From contig OZ024826.1 in NCBI GenBank assembly GCA_964016985.1, positions 7,799,855-7,863,854 of the forward strand: a DNA stretch of 64,000 nt, written 5' to 3'. Position numbers and translations under genes: made by a program. The notes beneath the pieces are model-generated. The model had not been told where the DNA came from. It worked only from the letters and a program-made list of their open reading frames with translations, and ran no database searches. Numbering within the stretch: position 1 is the first letter of the stretch; the number at the start of each line of letters is the position of its first letter. Of this stretch, positions 1 through 9,100 are shown one piece after another. Source of the stretch: Anodontia alba. Its lineage: Eukaryota > Mollusca > Bivalvia > Lucinida > Lucinidae.

Positions 1-54
1 TATTTATCCATGAAAACATTTTGTGGTTATCCATTATAAGTGAAATGTACCTAC

Positions 55-144
55 CTATCAGCTGGTAGACAAATCACTAACAGATCTTGTCCATCTCTCC
101 AGTAACAAGTGTTAATATCATTACCTCTATAACTGACTTTTGTT
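55..144 (-). CDS. INTU: INTU coding exon 5 (first longin-like domain)
   Basis: A 90-nt exon between acceptor GTTTCAG and donor GTAGGTAC. It reads TKVSYRGNDINTCYWRDGQD then LLVICLPADR, matching the Inturned segment around A-Y-W-K-x-x-D-K-L-L-L-I-G-L-P. It ends two bases into a codon. The next exon must lie beyond the left edge of the window. Confidence 0.9.
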
Positions 145-3100
145 CTGAAACACACCAATACCAATCAGTCATTTCAACATCATAGACCAAAAATATGAAC
201 ATTTACTGTGTATACTTATATGAGACAAAAAATACCATATTTGACCTAATCACTGCACCATGCACTTGCGTTTTTCAAAATTACTTGGAAAACTTGTAGA
301 AAAATATATATCCACCTACTAAAAGTAAAACAAGATCAGCAAATGACTTATTTAATGGTGCTTACGAGATGTTTAGTGGGGTTTTTTATTTTCTTTCTAA
401 AAGCATATGTTGTGGGTATTCATTTGAATTGCATCAACAAGTTGATGCAATTCAAATGGGTACCCACAACATATGCCTTTATAAAGAAGTAGACAAAAAG
501 TACACAGGCTGTAATCTGAAGACTACAGAATAACTTGACTGTGTGCTTATAGGGGTATGTGCAGTAATTAGGTCAAATACGGTACTATAAAAAAATTTGG
601 CAATATTTGGTATGTGCTGTATATTTGGTTATGTCCTATATATTTGATATGTCCCAAATATTGCAAAATGACTATTTTTATAAATTGTACATATGTCCTA
701 ATACTTTTGTGTAAATTAAAAGATATTAGCAATGTCCTATCACTTTTTATGAATCAGACTCACTAGCAGACAATTTTAATCAAAATTCTTCATCCATAAT
801 ATGTAATTTTCAGTAATTTATGGAACTCCTAATAAAGCAAATAAGAGGTTAATGCATACTGAGTTTAAAATATAAAAAAATATTTCCCAGAGAGATTTGC
901 TGATTTGATAAACAAACGTGTGCATTAGCACGAATTTGTTTATAAGATCTGCAAGTCTCAAAGGAAATATTTCCTGTATTTTAAACTCAAGGTGTATTAT
1001 CTTTAATATTACATACAAAAAAAAATGAAACATTTTTTCTTCGAATTCTCTTTTATATTCTTTTGAGATTTTCAAATGACATCAATGTTTTGCGACTGTG
1101 CATCATTTACACTGGTCAGGCAGCTTGATGGTATTCTAAAGGAAATAATTCTTTGCTCTACAGGGAAATATTTCCTCCTCGTAAATACAAATTATATTTC
1201 CCACAGAAATTACTAAAAATACCTTCAGATACATATTAAATATAGAAAAATATACTTACAGTTTTGTTGAATTGCCAGTAATCTCAGATAGAAGACTACT
1301 GAGTGTGAGATAAAGGCCTCTAATATCTGTGATCTTATGACTGTCCCTGGGGTACTGATAGATAACATCATCTGTTGCTTCCTCTCCCTGTCCATTGATG
1401 GTCAAGTACATAACAGTGGATAAATACTTCCTGAGCAAGGATCTGCTGGATTCATCACAGTACACTGGTACCTGGCTATAATCCTGGGGTGTCGGTGGTG
1501 GGGGTGGTCTCGGTGGAGGCCTCAGTGAGGGGTAGTTAGGTGATCGGACAGGTATGTGTGGTGGTAACGGAGGAGTACTACAACTAGGGCTGATGGGAGG
1601 GGTGGGTTGTTTTGGTCCTATCACCTGTGGTACTTGGAATGTTAGTTTTACCTGGAAAGAGTAAATATTACTGTATTTGTCCTAAATATTGGGACACCTT
1701 AACCCTTGTCCTGCTGAATAAATTAAGATGCCACTCCTACTTCTTATTTTCAGCCAATCAGATACTTGATCCAGAATGTTGATATAAATTCACATACTTA
1801 ATGGCAAACAGTGCAGATCCAGATCAGTTGGCTTCTTCAGAAACCAACTGATCTGGATCTACACTGTTTGCAAAGGTACAATGTAGGGTATTTCCGGGTT
1901 CAGCAGGACAAGGGTTAACTCATCATACATGTCCCAAATTTGAATAAGTCCATATTTACTACTTGTTGATGTGTCTAAAAACTGATGGATGAGTGTCAAA
2001 CAGAGAAGACCCTGATCAGACACCACATTCTGCAGCATCCGACTGGGTCTACACTGTTTGTTCAAGCCTGTCCGTCCCAATACTTATTACGGTAGGCTAG
2101 GCAGACAATTAAGTCTTATTTTCTCAGAAAAATAGAATTAAATTGATGTCATGTGCTAGAATTCTGAAAGGCACAAATGTAATATGTGCCAAATTAACCC
2201 TAAATATTGGGACAGATTAACTAGAATTTTGAACAAGTCCATTTTGCTGCCTGTCATGGTACAAATGTACAATGTGTATGCAAGGAGGCTCGCCCAGCAC
2301 AGCAACAGATAAGGCACTTTTTTCATCTGAAAAATGCTGATATGCTGATATCTTTCTTATTTCTCCATGAAAACATATGTTGATGGGTACTCATCAGTTT
2401 TTAGACTCATGAGTACCCACAACATGTTTTCATGGAGAAATAAGAAAAATATTATGTGGATACCCCCTCTTATCTGTAGCAATGGCCCAGCTCATTTTCT
2501 GCCAATATGAAGTTTGACAACATTCTTCAAATAAAGCTCTACATTATGCTTTTGTCAACCGCACCCTACCCCCACTCACCCATACCCACCCACACACTCT
2601 CCACCCCCATAAAAAGAGAAAGGTTTCGTATATTTTGTAATTTTGTGGGAACTCAAATCATGAAAAATATTCTGGGTATTGACCAGAATGGCCTCACTGC
2701 TGTGATTTCAATGAGTACATGTCCCCACAACATATGTTTGTTTTTCTGAAGAAATATGGACTGGATCCTTCGGCTCAAGTGAGCTAAACGGAAGTTCTGG
2801 TCTCTAAAACAGGAAATTTAGTCCAGAGCCCAGTTGATAAAAGCTAATGATGTCGTTAGTTAACAATTCGTTAAAATTTCCATCAAGTGATACGCAAATA
2901 TGCTAAAATTTTTTGCAATGCAAAAGCTACTCCCATTTTTTCAGCAAAAAATATCAGAATATTGAATCCGCTAAAACAGTTAACGAAATGTCCCTTAACG
3001 AGCTCGCTAAACAAATGACGCTTTGAACAACTGGGCCCTGAACTGCAAATGTCACAAACAGTGCCAAATTGGGTGATAAGGTCATCTGTTGGAATGCTGA

Positions 3101-6100
3101 CAGTACCTTTTAGACCTTTGTACAAGAGTATTAGTCTTCTACTCTTTTTCTTGAGAGACTCCCATCTTAAGTTTTCCAGTATTCCAGTCATACTCCCAAT
3201 TTCAAAGCAGTAATTGCTAGTTACAAACCTCCATGTAAGCATTCTACATAAATCCATAGCAGGCAGTTATCAGCCCGTCAGCTATCCTGACAGGCCGATA
3301 ACAGCCTGCTATAGATTTATAAAGAATGCTAGCTGGGCTAGTAGCCCTATTCTGAACTTTTACGATTTCTTCTTGTAGAACCACATTTTGGGTATCCCAA
3401 ACACAACTGCCATTTACCAAAACTGGGCGAACATGTCCTTCAAAATAGAAGCACTGGTAGAGGAGAGAAAAGAGAGAATTAGGAGGATGAAGGAAAATGT
3501 GAATGACAGTGCAGAAACAGAATAAATACAATCCTGCCCTTTTCCCCTACCTGCTGCTAGTACAGCAGGCCCTTACATAGCTCTAGTTAAGGCGCTTTTT
3601 TTTTTCGATCCAAAGTATTAATATTTTTCTTTTCTCCACAAAAACATATGCTGCGGCAAGGCCGAGGCACTTCTAATGAGTCCCCACAACATGTTTTTAT
3701 GGAGAAATAAGAAAAATATTAACCTGATACCCACCCTTATCTAGACCTATGACTTATTAGAACCCAAACACACAGCTCTGAATTTTGTTTGTGTTGAGGT
3801 TTTACGGCCCAGTCAACCCAATGGGTCATGTCAAGCGCGATCAGTTTACCTAACCACACGTTTACTGGGCAGGCTTAGTCCTCTAAGCAGTTAACCAGTA
3901 TTGTGCACATTCTTTCGCCAGAAACTGACAACTGCCCTTCTTGAATCATTGGAAGGGAGAGAATGACCGTAGAAAATATTTCATGATCAATCTCCACAAA
4001 AGAATGTTGCCGACCTCGGCGGGGGTTGAACCCGCGACCTCATGGTCTCCAGTCGGACGGCGCATCCAACTGAGCCACCGAGGCCGGCCACACACTCCGA
4101 ATAAGAGAGGGTATCCATACGTTAGTTTCTTATTTCTCCATGAAAACATATGTTTTTGGTACTCATAAGAAGCGCCTTGCCGAGTATTTTTTGTTGAAAA
4201 AAATGCCTAATCTAGCGCTATGCAAACATATAGAAAATGTAATTACTTACTTCCTGCTGTGAGCAGAGGGCTTTGAAGAGATCATCTATGTTCACCCAGG
4301 TAACATCAATATCATTTAAACTCACCAGCATATCACCTGCCAAACATTGAAAACATACGATCATTATAGGACTTTTGAAAATTATCATGTATTAACTAAA
4401 AAATATGTTCTTTTTAATGTGCGATACAGATACAAGTTTCATGCTTGTATCATGGTTGTAGAGTTAGAAGACTGTATCAAGCTAAAATCAGCCAAAACCC
4501 ATATCACTCCCTAAGGAGAAAAGCCGCATCACCCATGTGACCTGTATTCTCCTTAGGAAATTAAAAAACCATATCATAGCATTTGAAGCAATGGGAAGTT
4601 TTGGCTGTTCTATTCTATTCCAAGACACATTGTTAGCACAGTGGCGCAGCTAGTCATCCGATATCGTGTATTGTCTTTCATAAACAATATGTTATCACCA
4701 TGAATATGATATGAATAAGGTAAATGTTTCAGTAAGAAAAACAAGATACCATATTTATTCTAATTAACGCCCCTCTCTAATAAGCACCACTTCTCACTTT
4801 ATATGGAAAAAAAAAAAAAAGATGGCAAAATACCATATAAAATGGCCTCACCACTTTGAAATTTTGGTTATTTTCCCATACATGTATTTTGTCTTAAAAT
4901 GTCAGTTTAGGACTTCTGAATTGCAGCACCCCAAGGAATAAGTACAATACATAGATTCTGACATGGCAGTTTTCATATTATACCCAATATCAGCCCTCAG
5001 AATGATATGGGTGTCTCGGGCTGATACTGAGTATGGTATGAAATATACATACAATAATCTCTATATAGCAGATGATATGTACAATGGGTGTTTGCAAAGA
5101 TTAAAAACAAGTGCTGTAATATTTTTATTTCTTGACATTTTTCTGTGAAATTTTCTACATTTGTAGCTAAATATTTCATCTCTTCATTAGACATCTGCAA
5201 ACTAATATCCTTTCATACAGAAGATTAATTCTGTTGCTATGGTAACGTCAGGTAAGCATGAGTGGGGCATAATGACATCAATATCGAAATTACGATCCAA
5301 ATTATCTCAGCAAACTGGACGTTAATTATGTTGACGTTATTCCTGGAAACTGTATTATGTTAACGACGTCATTTCTGGTCATCACGGTAAACAAGACACA
5401 GTAGAGAAGTTTAATGACTCTATGAAGAATGAATTCAGAACAACTATATTGTGTTAAATTTTGCATCTACAGTCAGGGATCAAAAGTAATTCCACAGCGT
5501 CGAAAATCCCATAGAGTTCAATGCATTTTCTTGATTACAAAAAATGAATAATAATAAATATAATTGTTTATATTTTTATAACGTTCACATCATTTGAAAG
5601 CTGGACGATTCATGTAATAAACAGTGTGATTCTCATTGGATTTTCGCTATGCAAACTTGAGAGACAAAGAATTAAATATTGTGTAAGACATTTCGGGCAG
5701 TGTTTGAGCAACGTCAACACTGACGTCAATGGAAATCTGCCATCTTTAAAATTTCCTCTTAATTTAAATTGTTGTATCTGAGAAGACAGATATCCGATAT
5801 TTATCAAAGTCATATATTTTGGACATGTATCATTTACCTTTCCAATCTTTACAGAACATCAGTATTTTCTTTACTGTGTTACACAATATTAAGTGTCTTG
5901 TAAACATTAAAATGCATTAAAGTCTATGAGAAAAATATTTTTGTGGAATTACTTTTGGCCTCTGACTGCAGATGAGTGAAAGCAGACAAGAGACGCTGTC
6001 TATGATCCAAAATATGTATGGTGCTACAGATATGTCAAGGACACAAATTTATGAGTGGTACATTTCAGAGAAAGACCCTACACAGGATGCAGCAGACTGT

Positions 6101-9100
6101 CCAAGGGATGGATGTCCCAACACACCTTCAGGAAAAGCCAGTGATTGCGACATTACTATGAGTTGACAGGAGATTATCTGTTTGGGATATCAGTTGAAAG
6201 CTGGGACGGCAACTATTCATAATATTATCACAATGTAGCTAGGTATAAGAAAAGTTTGTGCTCGCTGGCTACTGTGTGTTCTTAATATTCAACAGAAGCA
6301 ACGAGCTACTGACAGTAATGCTTTCCTGTAAAAATACACAAACCATGATAACCTAGTCCTAGAACCTATTATAACAGCTGATGAAACATGGGTCAGTCTT
6401 TATGATCCAGAACTTAAACTAGAAAGCTCTATATTGAAGACTCTGAATTCCCCATCCCCTACAGAAGCTTTGACAAGGATGTCTGCGTAGAAACTGATGT
6501 TAACGGCTTCTTTGACATGAGGGGCGTCATCCTAAGACATGCAGTTCCTTCTTGAAATATGGTGAAAGCCTTTACTATTAAATACAGCATTTAATATTTT
6601 GTACTTTTAACATTGTTTTTACCTAGGCTAAAATAACAAACTACAGGTAAGTTCAGCATTACAAATTAGTTTAACATGAAAAATAAAGGTAAATTTATCT
6701 TTTTTAGGTGCTGAAGCATGACTTGATAAGGGCAGTAAGAAACAAGAAGCCAGGGCTTGTATCAGGACTTCTATCATCACCATGACAATGCAACCCCTAA
6801 CATATCTGCCATTACCAAGCAAACACTAAATGAGCTAGGTATTAAAACTATACTGCATCCCGTGTATGCTCAAGACCTGGCACCATGTGACTTTTGGCTT
6901 TTCCACACCATCAAGAATGAATTGAGAGGATCACATTTCAATGACGTCAAAGACCTGCCAGTGGTTGTCCAAGAGTGTATCAGGAGAATCGCAACAGAAA
7001 ATTTCAAAAGCTGCTTTGTATCTTGAGTTCACAGAAACAAGAAGTGTGTTAAGTAATCTGGGGAATATTCCGAGAAATTTGATGTGTTTTTTGCCCGACA
7101 TCACAACAGAGACATTCTGTAAGTATTTATACCTGTAGTAGCCCAGCTCACATTCATGTAATGTTGCTATGGTGACAATAATTTGTGTGCTATTTTCAGT
7201 TTTGTAACTTTGTTTCTGAAAATGAGTAAAAGGGATATGTAGCTCTGTATGTTTAACCCTTGTCCTGCTGAATATATTTAGATGCCATGCCCACTTCTAA
7301 TTTTCATCCAATCAGATTACTCGATCTGGATTGTTACAATAAATTCACATACTTAATGGCAAACAGTGCAGATCCAGATTAGTTGGCTCAACTGATCTGG
7401 ATCTACACTGTTTGCAAAACAGGATATATCCGGGTTCAGCAGGACAAGGGTTAAAGAATTGTGTAAAAAAATAAAAATATTACTAAACTTTCCTAATACC
7501 CCTCATACCTCTCTAATTTTTCAAAGGAAACAGAACTCAACATTTTACTTTACCTTTACCACTCTCTGGGCTAATTCAGCAGAGAACCAATTGATGATAT
7601 TTTTCTTATTTTTCCCAGAAAACAGGTTTCAACATTTCATGTAAATTGCCTGCAATGGAGACAATTTAAATGAAATGTCAAAACCTGTTTTCTGGGGAAA
7701 ATAAGAAAAATATTTGAATATGCTATCTTCTAAACTTTTTAACCAAAGTGCTAAGCCTTAAAATGTCTCCAAACACAATCTAATTTACGAAACATCAAGT
7801 ACTATTTTCTGAGAAAGTAAAATGAAAAAATAAATAAATAAAATAAGGTGAATAAATACACCTGAAAGGTTTTGCAGCTATTTTGTAAAGGGAGAATTTT
7901 TTTTTTTTTTTTTTTTTTTTTGCAGATAGGAAGTTGCTAAAACAAAGTTGCTTGAAACTTTTAAACAATGGTGGTTACTCTTAAAGGGAAAAAAATGACT
8001 ACAAGGGAAGCAAATTCTTTTTTTTTAAGGCAGACGATTAAAGCACACTAAACTCAGACACTGAGCAAGACAGCTAAGCAACCTATGGTCAAATTGACAT
8101 AAGCTTAGTGATGTCTTAGCTCACCCTTTGGTGTCCATTCTAAAGTACATGTACAAGACTTCCGATACTAAGCAGACTAGAACTTCACACATTCACTACA
8201 GAACTGCACATGGCAGGATGCAGAGGAGACTAGGGCTACACTGTCAAATCCTTGTGAAAGCCCAACCAGGGAAACACTGAAATGTAGGCCTCCAGTTTGG
8301 TGTACCTTATGGCTTTATTTCACTGGACAGCTGCAAACTGAACAACTGATTGTGTTGGGTTTTAATGACATGTCAACCCTTGTAGGTCATTTTGTGTCGT
8401 CTCCCAGAGAAAGGGAGAAAAGAGATAGTAAAGGAAATGAAATAGAGGCACAGGGAAGAAAGAGAACATGAAAGAAAGTGTAGAAACAGAAGAAATAAAA
8501 ACATCCCCCCTCTATCCTTACCTGCTACAAGGATAACAGGCCTTGCCCAACTGTAAGCCAATATCAGTTGGACGACACCTTCGCCACACGTGACCCACGC
8601 CACCAAACTTAACAAAACAACAACTTAACTCAGTATGTATTTTGACACCAAAGGACACAGATCTCCTAGTGTGGCTTTGATTGGTTGATTGAGATCACCA
8701 ACAATGTGATTCATAGGTCTTTTTAGCACATTAGCATGTATACAAAAGCAACTTGTAATTTTGATATTATTTATACAATTTTCTTAGACTAATAAGATGA
8801 ATGACTTTTTGATTTTCATTTGATAATCTTGAAAGAAAATATAAGAAATCAAAAGTAACTTTTTCCAAAAAAATCTTTCAAGAATACCATCAGTGTCAAA
8901 CAGTTTGCATCCAGATCAGGCCGACATTACATTTTGTCGGGCCTGATCTGGGTCCAAACTGTTTGCAAAGTTTATCAGCAGACTACAAGAGTTGCCACTA
9001 GCGGGTAAAGAGTTAAAATATGCTACATGTATACGAGTGTTACAAACTTGATCTTAGAGTTCAGTACCTACCTCTGTGAATATTCCCACATATATCTGCC

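Noticed and set aside
818..1075. 85-codon minus-strand frame in INTU intron 4
   Set aside because: AT-rich, hydrophobic translation of a hairpin region; no family resemblance and not in phase with INTU exons.
4013..4084. Possible functional tRNA gene
   Set aside because: Acceptor and T stems are good, but the D and anticodon arms do not fold, and the sequence continues into a repeated SINE body also found at 62685.
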